Shown here: positions 1 through 7,167 of the stretch, piece after piece
How the letters are laid out: each line of letters opens with the position of its first letter
Numbering within the stretch: the stretch's first letter is position 1
Assembly (NCBI RefSeq): GCF_011044995.1
Contig: NZ_JAAKZW010000070.1
Coordinates: forward strand, 1 to 33,622
DNA from: Streptomyces mesophilus
GTDB lineage: Bacteria > Actinomycetota > Actinomycetes > Streptomycetales > Streptomycetaceae
Length of the DNA: 33,622 nt
Direction: 5' to 3'
Program-made: the position numbers and the translations under genes
The notes under the pieces: generated by a model
What the model saw: only the letters and a program-made list of their open reading frames with translations
Databases searched by the model: none
Told to the model about the DNA's origin: nothing

Positions 1-7
1 GGCGGGG

Positions 8-949
8 TCAGGTGTTCAGGAGGGGGGCGACCTCGGTTCCGAACGCGGCCATTTGGTCCGTGAGTTCGGTGCGGCTGCGGTTGCGGAAGCGGACCTGGAT
101 CTGGTGGACGCCCATCGTCTTGAACTCGCGCAGTGACTCCGCGAGCGCCTCCGCCTTGCCCGTGAGCGTCCACTTGCCGGTGTCCCAGTCGGGCTCGCCG
201 ATGTACATCGGCTCGGCGATGGTGCCGATGACGATCGGCTCCTCCACCCCGGCCGCTTCCCTCAGTTGCCTCAACTTGGCTATCTGAGCGGGCAGTTTCG
301 TCCGTGGATCGCCCTGCGGCAGCCAGCCGTCCCCCTTGGTCGCGGCCCTGCGCACCGCCGCCGGGGATGATCCGCCGACCCAGATCGGCACCCGCTCCTG
401 CGCCGGGCGCGGGCGCTGCCCCAGTCCGCTGAACCGGTAGCGCTCACCGTGGTGTTCGGGGAACTCCTCCTGGCCGAGTGCGGCCTTCAGTGCGTCGACG
501 GTCTCGTCCAGTACGCGGCCGCGCCCGGCGAAGTCCACGCCGACCGCGTCGAATTCCTCCTCCACATGACCCGCGCCGACTCCGAGGACCAGGCGGCCGC
601 CGGAGAGGTGGTCGAGGGTCGCGTACGCCTTGGCCGTGACGAGCGGATGGCGCAGGCCGACGACGCCGACATGGGTGAGCAGCTGCACGCGCTCGGTCAC
701 GCCGGCCAGGAAGGAGAGGGTCGCGACCGGGTCGTACCAGGTGGTGCCCATCGCGTCGGCGAGACGGCGCGGGATGGCGACGTGGTCACAGTTGGCGATG
801 TAGGCGAACCCGGAGCGGTCGGCGGTGCGGGCGATCTCGACGAGATCCTCGACGCGCGCGTCCGGCTCCCAGGCCTCGGCGAAGATGGTGCTCTGCGACT
901 GGATGGGCAGCTGCATCCCGTACACCAGCCGCCCCTGCTCGTACGTCAT
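8..949 (-). CDS. LLM-class F420-dependent oxidoreductase
   Basis: The 313-residue protein has the luciferase-like (LLM) TIM-barrel pattern: an N-terminal strand after LVYGMQLPIQ, the DHLSGGRLVLGVGAGH segment near residues 115-130, and VPIWVGGSSPAAVRRAA near 188-204. This family uses reduced coenzyme F420 (or FMN) to move hydride onto or off small substrates in the cytosol; the substrate cannot be predicted. ATG 949 is chosen because GGGGAG lies about seven bases upstream. Two copies of the CTGACG-N3-CGTCAG palindrome lie directly upstream, so the gene has its own repressed promoter although it follows the thioesterase and amidohydrolase on the same strand. In mycobacteria, relatives sit among thiolase and DUF35 genes of steroid catabolism, which matches this neighbourhood. 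The stop codon is eight bases from the window edge. Confidence 0.88.
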   Translation of the reverse strand: MTYEQGRLVYGMQLPIQSQSTIFAEAWEPDARVEDLVEIARTADRSGFAYIANCDHVAIPRRLADAMGTTWYDPVATLSFLAGVTERVQLLTHVGVVGLRHPLVTAKAYATLDHLSGGRLVLGVGAGHVEEEFDAVGVDFAGRGRVLDETVDALKAALGQEEFPEHHGERYRFSGLGQRPRPAQERVPIWVGGSSPAAVRRAATKGDGWLPQGDPRTKLPAQIAKLRQLREAAGVEEPIVIGTIAEPMYIGEPDWDTGKWTLTGKAEALAESLREFKTMGVHQIQVRFRNRSRTELTDQMAAFGTEVAPLLNT

Positions 950-965
950 GCCGGGCTCCCCTTAT

Positions 966-980
966 CTGACGAACCGTCAC
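966..980. promoter_or_regulatory. Palindromic operator (site 1), F420 oxidoreductase promoter
   Basis: CTGACGAACCGTCAC matches the shared 6-3-6 palindrome CTGACG-N3-CGTCAG at 11 of 12 arm positions. It lies 16 bases upstream of the start codon at 949, just ahead of the ribosome-binding site, so a bound repressor would cover the promoter or transcription start. It is one of seven similar sites in the window, all in front of lipid/CoA genes. The binding protein is inferred, not shown. Confidence 0.75.
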
Positions 981-1006
981 GTCCAGGTACGGGGACATCG
1001 TGGTAC

Positions 1007-1021
1007 CTGACGGTGCATCAG
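1007..1021. promoter_or_regulatory. Palindromic operator (site 2), F420 oxidoreductase promoter
   Basis: CTGACGGTGCATCAG matches CTGACG-N3-CGTCAG at 11 of 12 arm positions. Its centre is 41 bp from the centre of the site at 966-980, close to four helical turns, so two repressor dimers could sit on the same face of the DNA. This is the only promoter of the set with two copies. Confidence 0.65.
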
Positions 1022-1083
1022 ACAAGGGCCGTGGCAGGAGCCGTGCGCGCCGCCCCTGCCCGGCCCGCACGGCTTACGCCGGC

Positions 1084-1117
1084 AACGCGCTCACCTCAGC
1101 GACGCGCTCACCCCAGC
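1084..1117. repeat. 17-bp tandem duplication spanning the thioesterase stop codon
   Basis: Two 17-bp units (1084-1100 and 1101-1117) differ at two positions. The thioesterase stop codon (1108-1110) lies in the second unit and a second copy of the same triplet lies in the first. Similar stop-codon duplications occur at several other genes in this window. Confidence 0.8.
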
Positions 1118-1521
1118 AACGCGTACACCGTGCTCGCCCGCGCCGCCGGCTCCGTCGCGCCGTACGCCGTCATCGTGATGTCGGCGAAGGCCATCCTGCG
1201 GCCGAGCTTGGTGATCCGGGCCGCCACGCGCACGTCGGCGTCCAGGACAGCCCGTTGGAAGCTGGTCGACTGCTGCACCGTGGTCATCGGTACGAACCCG
1301 TCTCGCGCCGCCGCCACGGCGATCACGGTCGCGGTGTCGGCCGCGGCCATCAGGGCCTGCCCGGACAGCCCGCCCCCTTCGCGCGCGAGCCGCGCGGACC
1401 ACGGCAGCCGCAGGACCGCGTGCAGCTCGCCGGTCTCGACGACGGTGAGGCCCAGATCGAGCACCCAGGGGGCGAAGTTGGCGGCGAGGATCTTCTCGGC
1501 CTCGGCGGGGGTGAGAGTCAT
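1108..1521 (-). CDS. PaaI-type hotdog-fold thioesterase
   Basis: The 137-residue protein is the usual length of a single-hotdog PaaI/YbgC-like acyl-CoA thioesterase. GGGLSGQALMAAADTATVIA (about residues 48-67) is the long central helix that carries the active site in this family. The C-terminal VRVAARITKLGRRMAFADITM contributes the paired strands of the hotdog sheet. The likely role is hydrolysis of acyl- or aryl-CoA intermediates in the cytosol, recycling CoA. It lies 46 bases downstream of the amidohydrolase on the same strand, so the two are probably one transcript. The gap between them folds into a hairpin that includes this gene's ribosome-binding site. The stop codon lies in a 17-bp tandem repeat. 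The substrate is unknown. Confidence 0.85.
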   Translation of the reverse strand: MTLTPAEAEKILAANFAPWVLDLGLTVVETGELHAVLRLPWSARLAREGGGLSGQALMAAADTATVIAVAAARDGFVPMTTVQQSTSFQRAVLDADVRVAARITKLGRRMAFADITMTAYGATEPAARASTVYALLG

Positions 1522-1525
1522 GCGC

Positions 1526-1557
1526 AGGTTCTCCCCAGCACCCGCCGGGGAGAACCT
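1526..1557 (-). promoter_or_regulatory. Intercistronic hairpin covering the thioesterase ribosome-binding site
   Basis: AGGTTCTCCCC (1526-1536) pairs perfectly with GGGGAGAACCT (1547-1557) across a 10-base loop. In the minus-strand transcript the hairpin lies between the amidohydrolase stop and the thioesterase ATG at 1521. The only purine-rich ribosome-binding sequence (GGGGAG, about nine bases before the ATG) is in the 3' arm. There is no T-run after it, so an effect on translation or RNA stability is more likely than termination. Confidence 0.6.
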
Positions 1558-1567
1558 CCGCGTCGAC

Positions 1568-2800
1568 TTACGCCTTGGGCGCCGACGGCCCCCAGAGGCC
1601 GTCCTCCGTCAGGCCGAGGAGTTTGATCGCGTTGCCGCGCACCAAGGCGTCGACCACGTCAGGGGCCAGGTGTCCCATCTGGTCCTCGCCGACCTCCTTG
1701 GACTTGGGCCAGGTCGAGTCCGAGTGCGGATAGTCCGTCTCGTACAGGACGTTGTCGACACCGATCGCGTCGAGGTTCTTCAGGCCGAACGCGTCGTCGA
1801 AGAAGCAGCCGAAGACATGCTCGGCGAAGAGCTCCGACGGCGGCCGGTGCACCTTGTCCGCGACTCCGCCCCAGGCCCGGTTCTCCTCCCAGACCACGTC
1901 GGCGCGTTCCAGGATGTACGGGATCCAGCCGATCTGGCCCTCCGCGTACATGATCTTGAGGTTGGGGAAGCGCTCGAACTTGCCGCTCATCAGCCAGTCG
2001 ACCATCGAGAAGCAGCAGTTGGCGAAGGTGATGGTGGAGCCGACGGCCGGCGGGGCGTCGGCCGAGGTCGACGGCATCTTCGAGGAGGAGCCGATGTGCA
2101 TGGCGATGACCGTGCCGGTCTCGTCGCAGGCCTGGAGGAACGGGTCCCATTCGTCCGTGTGGATCGAGGGCAGACCGAGGTGCGGGGGTATCTCGGAGAA
2201 GGCGACCGCACGGACCCCGCGCGCGGCGTTGCGGCGGACCTCTTCGGCCGCAAGTCGCGCGTCCCACAAGGGGATCAGGGTCAGCGGGATGAGCCGGCCC
2301 TTGGCGTCGGGACCGCACCAGTCCTCGACCATCCAGTCGTTGTACGCGCGTACGCCGAGCAGGCCGAGTTCGCGGTCCTTGGCCTCGGTGAAGGTCTGGC
2401 CGCAAAAGCGCGGGAAGGTCGGGAAGCAGACGGCGGACTGGACGTGGTTGATGTCCATGTCCGCGAGGCGCTCGGGCACGGAGAACGAGCCGGGCCGCAT
2501 CTGCTCGTACGTGATGACCTCGAGCTTGATCTCGTCGCGGGAGTAGCCGACGGCCGTGTCGAGGCGGGTGAGGGGGCGGTGCAGGTCCTCGTAGACCCAC
2601 CAGTCGCCGATCGGCCCGTCGTCTCCGGGTGCGCCCATCACCGGTGCGAACTTGCCGCCGAGGAAGGTCATTTCCTTCAGGGGCGCTCGTACGATCCGGG
2701 GGCCGATGTCCTGGTACTTGGACGGGAGCCGGTCCCGCCAGACGTTGGGGGGCTCAACCGTGTGGTCGTCCACCGAGATGATCTTCGGGAAGGTCTCCAT
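1568..2800 (-). CDS. Amidohydrolase (ACMSD-like, amidohydrolase-2 family)
   Basis: A 410-residue metal-dependent hydrolase or decarboxylase of the amidohydrolase-2 group. It begins METFPKIISVDDHTVEPPN, where DDH replaces the HxH metal motif as is common in this subgroup. Later motifs fit the TIM barrel: AMHIGSSSKMP (about 218-228), KIMYAEGQIGWIPYILERAD, and YETDYPHSDSTWP (about 340-352), with the late aspartate typical of metal ligation. Relatives decarboxylate or hydrolyse ring-derived acids. ATG 2800 is preferred to the in-frame upstream start at 2923 because the first 41 residues of the longer form look like leader DNA and would cross the operator at 2822-2836. It is the first gene of a minus-strand unit with the thioesterase. 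The reaction is not determined. Confidence 0.85.
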   Translation of the reverse strand: METFPKIISVDDHTVEPPNVWRDRLPSKYQDIGPRIVRAPLKEMTFLGGKFAPVMGAPGDDGPIGDWWVYEDLHRPLTRLDTAVGYSRDEIKLEVITYEQMRPGSFSVPERLADMDINHVQSAVCFPTFPRFCGQTFTEAKDRELGLLGVRAYNDWMVEDWCGPDAKGRLIPLTLIPLWDARLAAEEVRRNAARGVRAVAFSEIPPHLGLPSIHTDEWDPFLQACDETGTVIAMHIGSSSKMPSTSADAPPAVGSTITFANCCFSMVDWLMSGKFERFPNLKIMYAEGQIGWIPYILERADVVWEENRAWGGVADKVHRPPSELFAEHVFGCFFDDAFGLKNLDAIGVDNVLYETDYPHSDSTWPKSKEVGEDQMGHLAPDVVDALVRGNAIKLLGLTEDGLWGPSAPKA

Positions 2801-2821
2801 GGTCCCCACGGTAGCTGCTAT

Positions 2822-2836
2822 CTGACGGATCGTCAG
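2822..2836. promoter_or_regulatory. Palindromic operator (site 3), amidohydrolase promoter
   Basis: CTGACGGATCGTCAG has perfect 6-bp arms around a 3-bp centre. It lies 21 bases upstream of the amidohydrolase ATG and about 200 bases from the divergent afsR start, so it most likely controls the amidohydrolase-thioesterase unit. Confidence 0.78.
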
Positions 2837-3042
2837 CTGTCTGGGCGGGGCCGCTTGCACGGACCGGGTGCCGCACCCCGCCGAGCCGGGGTTCGCCGAC
2901 TTCACGAGGTGTGGGCCCCGCAACAGGTGGCGCGCGCAGCTGACGGCACGGCCGTACAGAGGGCAAACTGGGCCAGGTGATTCCCGTACACCCGACGGGA
3001 GTTACCCAAACAGGGGCAAAACGGGGGCCAGGGGGAACACCG

Positions 3043-6021
3043 ATGGACGGTATACCGCGCGTGCCGCCCCAGCGGCGCCCGGAACCTGCGCCGGCAGCGA
3101 CGCCACCTCCGACGCAGGCCCCGGGCACCGTGGCGCCGCTGCAGTTCAGCCTGCTCGGACCGGTGCGGGCCTGGCGCGGCGGCGATCCGCTGCCGACCGG
3201 GTCCCCGCAGCAGCGGGCGCTGCTCGCCGCGCTGCTGCTCCGGCACGGACGGACGGCCACGGCGGCCGAGCTGATCGACGGCATCTGGGGTGAGGAGCCG
3301 CCGTCGCAGGCCCTGGCCGCGCTGCGTACGTATGCCTCCAGGCTGCGCAAGATCCTCGACCCGGCCTCCCTTGTCAGCGAGGCCGGCGGCTATGCGATCC
3401 GGTGCTCCGCCGACGCGCTCGACCTCGCCGTGGCCGAGGAGCTGTGGACGGAGGCCGAGAAGGCGCGCGCGGTGGGTGATCTCTGCCAGGCGCGGGCGCT
3501 CATCAACAAGCTGCTCGGTCTGTGGGACGGCGAACCGCTCGCCCATGTCCCAGGACCGTACGCGGACACGCAGCGCACCCGGATCGTGGAGTGGCGGCTG
3601 CAGATCCTCGAGACCCGTCTCGACATGGATCTGGAGCAGGGCTGCCACGCGGAGGCCGTCTCCGAACTGACCGCGCTCACGGCCGCGCACCCGCTGCGGG
3701 AGCGGCTGCGCGAGCTCCTGATGCTCGCGCTGTACCGCAGCGGGCGCCAGGCGGAGGCCCTCGCGGTGTACGACGACACGCGCCGTCTCCTCGCCGAGGA
3801 GCTGGGCGTCGATCCGCGTCAGGACCTGGCGGACCTGCACCAGCGGATCCTGCGGGCGGACCCGCTGCTCGCGGAGCCGGCGGCCCCCTTGTCCCAGCCC
3901 GCCGCCGCCCCGATCCAGCCCGCCCAACTTCCCGCCACCGTGGCCGACTTCACCGGGCGCGGCGCGTTCGTGTCCGAGCTCAGCGATGTGCTCGCCTCCG
4001 CCGAGGGCCAGGTGATGGCGGTCTCCGCCGTCGCCGGGATCGGCGGCGTCGGCAAGACCACCCTCGCCGTCCATGTCGCGCATGCCGCGCGTGTGCACTT
4101 CCCGGACGGGCAGCTGTACGTCGACCTGCAGGGCTCCGGCCCCCGCGTCGCCGAGCCGCAGGCGGTGCTCGGTGCGTTCCTGCGGGCGCTCGGCACCGCG
4201 GACGCGGCGATTCCCGAGACGCTTCAGGAGCGTTCGGCGCTGTTCCGCTCGGTGCTCGACGGCCGGCGCGTCCTCCTCCTGCTCGACAACGCGCGTGACG
4301 CCGCGCAGGTCAGGCCGCTGCTGCCGGGCACCGCGGGTTGCGCGGCCCTGGTCACCTCACGGCACCGCATGGTGGACCTGGCGGGTGCGCATCTCGTCGA
4401 CCTGGATGTGATGTCGCCCGAGGAGGCCCTTCAGCTCTTCACGCGGATCGTCGGCGAGGAGCGGGTGGCATCGGAACGCGAGGCGGCGCTCGATGTGGTG
4501 GCCGCCTGCGGTTTCCTGCCGCTCGCCATCCGTATCGCCGCGTCCCGCCTTGCCGCCCGCCGGACCTGGACGGTCTCGGTCCTCGCGGCGAAGCTCGCCG
4601 ACGAGCGCCGGCGCCTGGACGAACTCCAGGCGGGCGACCTCGCGGTCAAGGCCACCTTCGAGCTCGGCTACGGCCAGTTGGAGCCGTCCCAGGCCCGTGC
4701 CTTCCGCCTCCTCGGTCTCGCGGACGGCCCCGACATCTCCCTCGCGGCGGCCGCCGCGGTCCTCGACCTGGCCGAGGAGAAGGCCGAGGACCTCCTCGAA
4801 TCCCTCGTCGACGCCTCGCTCCTCGAATCCGCGGCGCCGGGCCGCTACCGCTACCACGACCTCGTACGCCTCTACGCGCGTTCCTGCGCGGAGCGCGACG
4901 AGCAGCCGCCCAGTGAGCGGGGGGCCGCGCTGTCGCGGTTGCTCGACTTCTATCTGGCGACGGCGGCGCAGGTGTACGCGATCGAGCGGCCGGGCGACCG
5001 GCTCGTCGACCATCTTTCACCGACCGCACGCGAGGGCCTGCACTTCACCACCCGCTCCCAGGCCGTCGACTGGCTGTTCGCCGAGGCCGGCTGCCTGCTC
5101 GCCTGCGTCCAGCAGTCCGCGGACGGTGCGATGCTGCGGCGGTCCGCGGATCTGCTGATGGCCGCCGTGGACCTCGCCGAGTCCCGGGTCGACGCCCGCC
5201 GCTACGAGGCGACCGCGCGCACCGTCGTCGAAGCCGCGCACATCGCGGGTGACGCGCTCGCCGAGGGCCGGGCGCGGACCTTCCTCGCCCATGTGCTCAG
5301 CCTCGCAGGCGAGTTCCACCGCTCCGACGACGAGGCGCGGCTCGCGTACGAGCTGGGGCGGACCGCCGCCGATCCGGTGCCGCTGGGCCGCGTGCCCAAC
5401 CAGCGGGGGATCATCGCGCTCTACGAGCACCGTTACGAGGAGGCGCAGGCCCATCTGCGCGAGGCCATCGAGGCCTTCCGCGCGGACGCCAACCGGCCGG
5501 GCGAGGCGAGCGCGGTGTGCAATCTGTCCCGGGTCCAGCTCGAACTCGACCAGATCGACAGCGCGGTGGAGCTGGCCCTCGAAGGCGTACGGATCTACGC
5601 CGAACTGGACTCGGTCCTGCGGATCGCCAACGCGCAGTACGCCCTCGGTGTGGCCCTGACCCGTGCCGGCCGGTCCACCGAGGCGCTGACCCAGCTCTCC
5701 AACGCCTTGGCGACCTTCCGTGAGAGCCGGCAGTCGCTGTGGCTCGGCATGGCGCACTACCGGATGGCGGAGGCGCACCTGGCGGCGGGCCGGCACGCCC
5801 AGGCCTCGGCCCATGCCGAACAGGCCCTGGCGCTCCAGGACATCGGCGGCGACTGGCGGCGGGCGAATGTGCTGACCGTGCTCGGGCGTGCGCTGTCCGC
5901 CGTGGGCATGAGCGTGCGCGCGGCGGCCTGCTGGCGTGAAGCGCTGGATCTTTACGCGGAGTTGGGTTCGCCCGAGGCCGACGAGGTCCGAGGGCTGCTG
6001 AGTCCCGCGGCGGCGGCGTAG
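3043..6021 (+). CDS. afsR: AfsR, global SARP-family transcriptional activator
   Basis: The 992-residue protein has the AfsR layout: an OmpR-like winged helix (about 33-123), a BTAD all-helical domain (about 130-275), an NB-ARC ATPase and C-terminal TPR repeats (about 750-985). Visible ATPase motifs are Walker A GIGGVGKTT (332-340, Lys338), the kinase-2 strand VLLLLD ending at Asp415, and a GLPL-like FLPLAIRIAA near 490-500. In S. coelicolor, AfsR is phosphorylated by AfsK and activates afsS by binding its promoter. ATG 3043 is chosen over the GTG at 2977: AGGGGGAA lies seven bases upstream, and MDGIPRVPPQRR resembles the known AfsR N-terminus. afsS follows downstream and afsK lies 6.7 kb away. 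Identity is very likely from length, architecture and neighbours. Confidence 0.95.
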   Translation: MDGIPRVPPQRRPEPAPAATPPPTQAPGTVAPLQFSLLGPVRAWRGGDPLPTGSPQQRALLAALLLRHGRTATAAELIDGIWGEEPPSQALAALRTYASRLRKILDPASLVSEAGGYAIRCSADALDLAVAEELWTEAEKARAVGDLCQARALINKLLGLWDGEPLAHVPGPYADTQRTRIVEWRLQILETRLDMDLEQGCHAEAVSELTALTAAHPLRERLRELLMLALYRSGRQAEALAVYDDTRRLLAEELGVDPRQDLADLHQRILRADPLLAEPAAPLSQPAAAPIQPAQLPATVADFTGRGAFVSELSDVLASAEGQVMAVSAVAGIGGVGKTTLAVHVAHAARVHFPDGQLYVDLQGSGPRVAEPQAVLGAFLRALGTADAAIPETLQERSALFRSVLDGRRVLLLLDNARDAAQVRPLLPGTAGCAALVTSRHRMVDLAGAHLVDLDVMSPEEALQLFTRIVGEERVASEREAALDVVAACGFLPLAIRIAASRLAARRTWTVSVLAAKLADERRRLDELQAGDLAVKATFELGYGQLEPSQARAFRLLGLADGPDISLAAAAAVLDLAEEKAEDLLESLVDASLLESAAPGRYRYHDLVRLYARSCAERDEQPPSERGAALSRLLDFYLATAAQVYAIERPGDRLVDHLSPTAREGLHFTTRSQAVDWLFAEAGCLLACVQQSADGAMLRRSADLLMAAVDLAESRVDARRYEATARTVVEAAHIAGDALAEGRARTFLAHVLSLAGEFHRSDDEARLAYELGRTAADPVPLGRVPNQRGIIALYEHRYEEAQAHLREAIEAFRADANRPGEASAVCNLSRVQLELDQIDSAVELALEGVRIYAELDSVLRIANAQYALGVALTRAGRSTEALTQLSNALATFRESRQSLWLGMAHYRMAEAHLAAGRHAQASAHAEQALALQDIGGDWRRANVLTVLGRALSAVGMSVRAAACWREALDLYAELGSPEADEVRGLLSPAAAA

Positions 6022-6108
6022 CCCGGGGGCGTCGGTTCGCCGGGCGCTCGCCCGCCCCTGGCTCCTTCGCCCTCACTCGTTCGCGGGCCGGTGCGGCTCC
6101 CGTCCGGC

Positions 6109-6167
6109 GGCCGTAGCGGAAGGGGCCGTGGCGGAAGGGGCCGTGGCGGAAGAGCCGTAGCGGAAGG
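6109..6167. repeat. Four-copy 15-bp tandem repeat upstream of afsS
   Basis: The unit GGCCGTRGCGGAAGG is repeated four times with minor changes (6109-6123, 6124-6138, 6139-6152, 6153-6167). It ends about 56 bases before the AfsR-type box. No open reading frame explains it. Confidence 0.85.
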
Positions 6168-6223
6168 ACCCATCCCGTCTCGTATCGCCTCGTGACAGGT
6201 GTGTGGCCGGTCCCGGACAGGAC

Positions 6224-6245
6224 GTTCATCGTTCGTTTATCGCGG
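6224..6245 (+). promoter_or_regulatory. AfsR/PhoP-type direct-repeat box in the afsS promoter
   Basis: GTTCATCGTTC (6224-6234) is followed immediately by GTTTATCGCGG (6235-6245). These are two 11-bp direct-repeat units with GTTCATC/GTTTATC cores. In S. coelicolor the afsS promoter holds overlapping AfsR and PhoP sites built on this same 11-bp direct-repeat scheme (PHO box). Position upstream of afsS and sequence both fit. Which protein binds here is inferred. Confidence 0.75.
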
Positions 6246-6411
6246 CGCGAGATGCTCATGAGGTCGATCCGCCGCGTCGGGGGGCAGACGGATCAACCGC
6301 GGGGCCGCGCACTAATGTGAGCGGCCCACACCGCCCGTCCGGCGATCCTCGGGGGAGTTGCCGGGCGGGCGGCGTCATCGATTCGCGCTGCACTACACAG
6401 GGGAGCCACGC

Positions 6412-6558
6412 ATGAGCGACGAGAAGAAGACCGAGCCCGTCATAGTCAAGCCCGAGGACGAGCACGCGACCGGCGAGCCGGTCAAGCCGCTGGACGAGCA
6501 CGCGACCGGCGAGCCCATCAAGCCGCTCGACGAGCACGCCACGGGCGAGGGCGTCTGA
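6412..6558 (+). CDS. afsS: AfsS, small repeat-containing regulator (sigma-like protein)
   Basis: A 48-residue acidic protein consisting of a charged leader (MSDEKKTEPVI) and three 12-residue repeats of the form (V/I)KP(E/L)DEHATGE(P/G) at residues 12-23, 24-35 and 36-47. In S. coelicolor, AfsS is a 63-residue sigma-factor-like protein with tandem repeats carrying D-x-H cores. It is encoded immediately downstream of afsR, is the direct AfsR target, and stimulates antibiotic production by an unclear mechanism. Position, size, repeat style and the AfsR-type box upstream support the assignment. The protein is shorter than the S. coelicolor form. AGGGGAG precedes the ATG, and a perfect 14-bp terminator stem follows the stop. 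It is too simple for an enzyme. Confidence 0.88.
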   Translation: MSDEKKTEPVIVKPEDEHATGEPVKPLDEHATGEPIKPLDEHATGEGV

Positions 6559-6581
6559 GACCGCACTCCACGACGGGGGAT

Positions 6582-6622
6582 CGGCCGCGGCAGTGCGGAG
6601 GGGGAGCCCACTGCCGCGGCCG
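6582..6622. terminator. Terminator hairpin after afsS
   Basis: CGGCCGCGGCAGTG (6582-6595) pairs perfectly over 14 bp with 6609-6622 across a 13-base loop, 24 bases after the afsS stop. There is no U-run, which is common for Streptomyces terminators. Confidence 0.75.
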
Positions 6623-6714
6623 CCGCATGGGTACGGGAGGCGTGCGCCTACGGGGGCTGCCGGGCGCGCAACAACTCCGTTGCCCCGACTGGTCCCACAG
6701 GCGAGGATGCCCGG

Positions 6715-7116
6715 ATGACCTCACGTATCCGGCACATCACCATCGACAGCCACAACCCCTACGCCCAGGCCCGGTTCTGGGCCGAAGTGCTCGGCGGGAA
6801 GCTGAGCGACGAGGACAATCCCGGTGACCCCGAGGCGATCGTCGAGCACGAGGGCGACACGATCCTGTTCGTGACCGTGCCCGAGGGCAAGACGCTCAAG
6901 AACCGCGTCCACCTCGACGTACAGCCGCAGGACCGTACCCGCGACGAAGAGGTCGAGCGGCTGCTCGCCCTCGGCGCGACCCTCGCGAACGATATGCGCC
7001 GCCCGAACGGCAGGGGCTGGCAGACGCTCTTCGACCCCGAGGGCAACGAGTTCTGCGTCGAGGCGAGCCAAGCCGAGATCGACGCGTCCCAGACGCCGAG
7101 CCAGGCGCAGAACTAG
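6715..7116 (+). CDS. VOC (glyoxalase/bleomycin-resistance fold) protein
   Basis: The 133-residue protein is a typical two-motif VOC domain. It starts SRIRHITIDSHNPYAQARFW, with the opening strand histidine that often binds metal, and ends FDPEGNEFCVEASQAEI, where the late glutamate falls in the usual metal-ligand strand. It may be a small-molecule lyase, dioxygenase or binding protein; nothing distinguishes these. The C-terminus is odd. The TAG stop lies in a 24-bp tandem repeat where the next copy has CAG, so the reading frame continues for 11 residues (repeating PSQAQN) to a TGA at 7150-7152. The present stop therefore looks like a recent CAG-to-TAG change. Confidence 0.8.
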   Translation: MTSRIRHITIDSHNPYAQARFWAEVLGGKLSDEDNPGDPEAIVEHEGDTILFVTVPEGKTLKNRVHLDVQPQDRTRDEEVERLLALGATLANDMRRPNGRGWQTLFDPEGNEFCVEASQAEIDASQTPSQAQN

Positions 7117-7140
7117 CCGCCGAGCCAGGCCCAGAACCAG
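7094..7140. repeat. 24-bp tandem duplication spanning the VOC stop codon
   Basis: Units 7094-7116 and 7118-7140 are near identical over 23 bases, and a partial third copy runs to about 7150. The first unit ends in TAG, the VOC stop, where the second has CAG. Confidence 0.82.
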
Positions 7141-7167
7141 ACGCCGAGCTGACGCCGAGCCGAGCCC

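Larger units (their letters stand above)
6022..6411. other. afsR-afsS intergenic region
   Basis: 390 bases without a gene. They hold a four-copy 15-bp repeat (6109-6167) and an AfsR/PhoP-like direct repeat (6224-6245), followed by the afsS leader with AGGGGAG about seven bases before the ATG at 6412. A TAATGT hexamer at 6313-6318 resembles a -10 element, but its distance from the direct repeat is too large for the usual AfsR promoter geometry. Confidence 0.6.

Noticed and set aside
449..2980. 843-residue plus-strand open frame
   Set aside because: It runs antisense to the oxidoreductase, thioesterase and amidohydrolase genes; the translation has no recognisable domain and reflects high-GC shadow coding.
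2902..4098. 398-residue minus-strand open frame over afsR
   Set aside because: Shadow frame of afsR with no ribosome-binding site or domain.
6041..6054. CGGGCG/CGCCCG hairpin after afsR as terminator
   Set aside because: The stem leaves almost no loop and has no T-run; too weak to call.
6412..6558. Repeat peptide as a RiPP (graspetide-like) precursor
   Set aside because: The repeats and small size suggested it, but there is no ATP-grasp or other modifying enzyme nearby, and position after afsR with an AfsR-type box fits AfsS.
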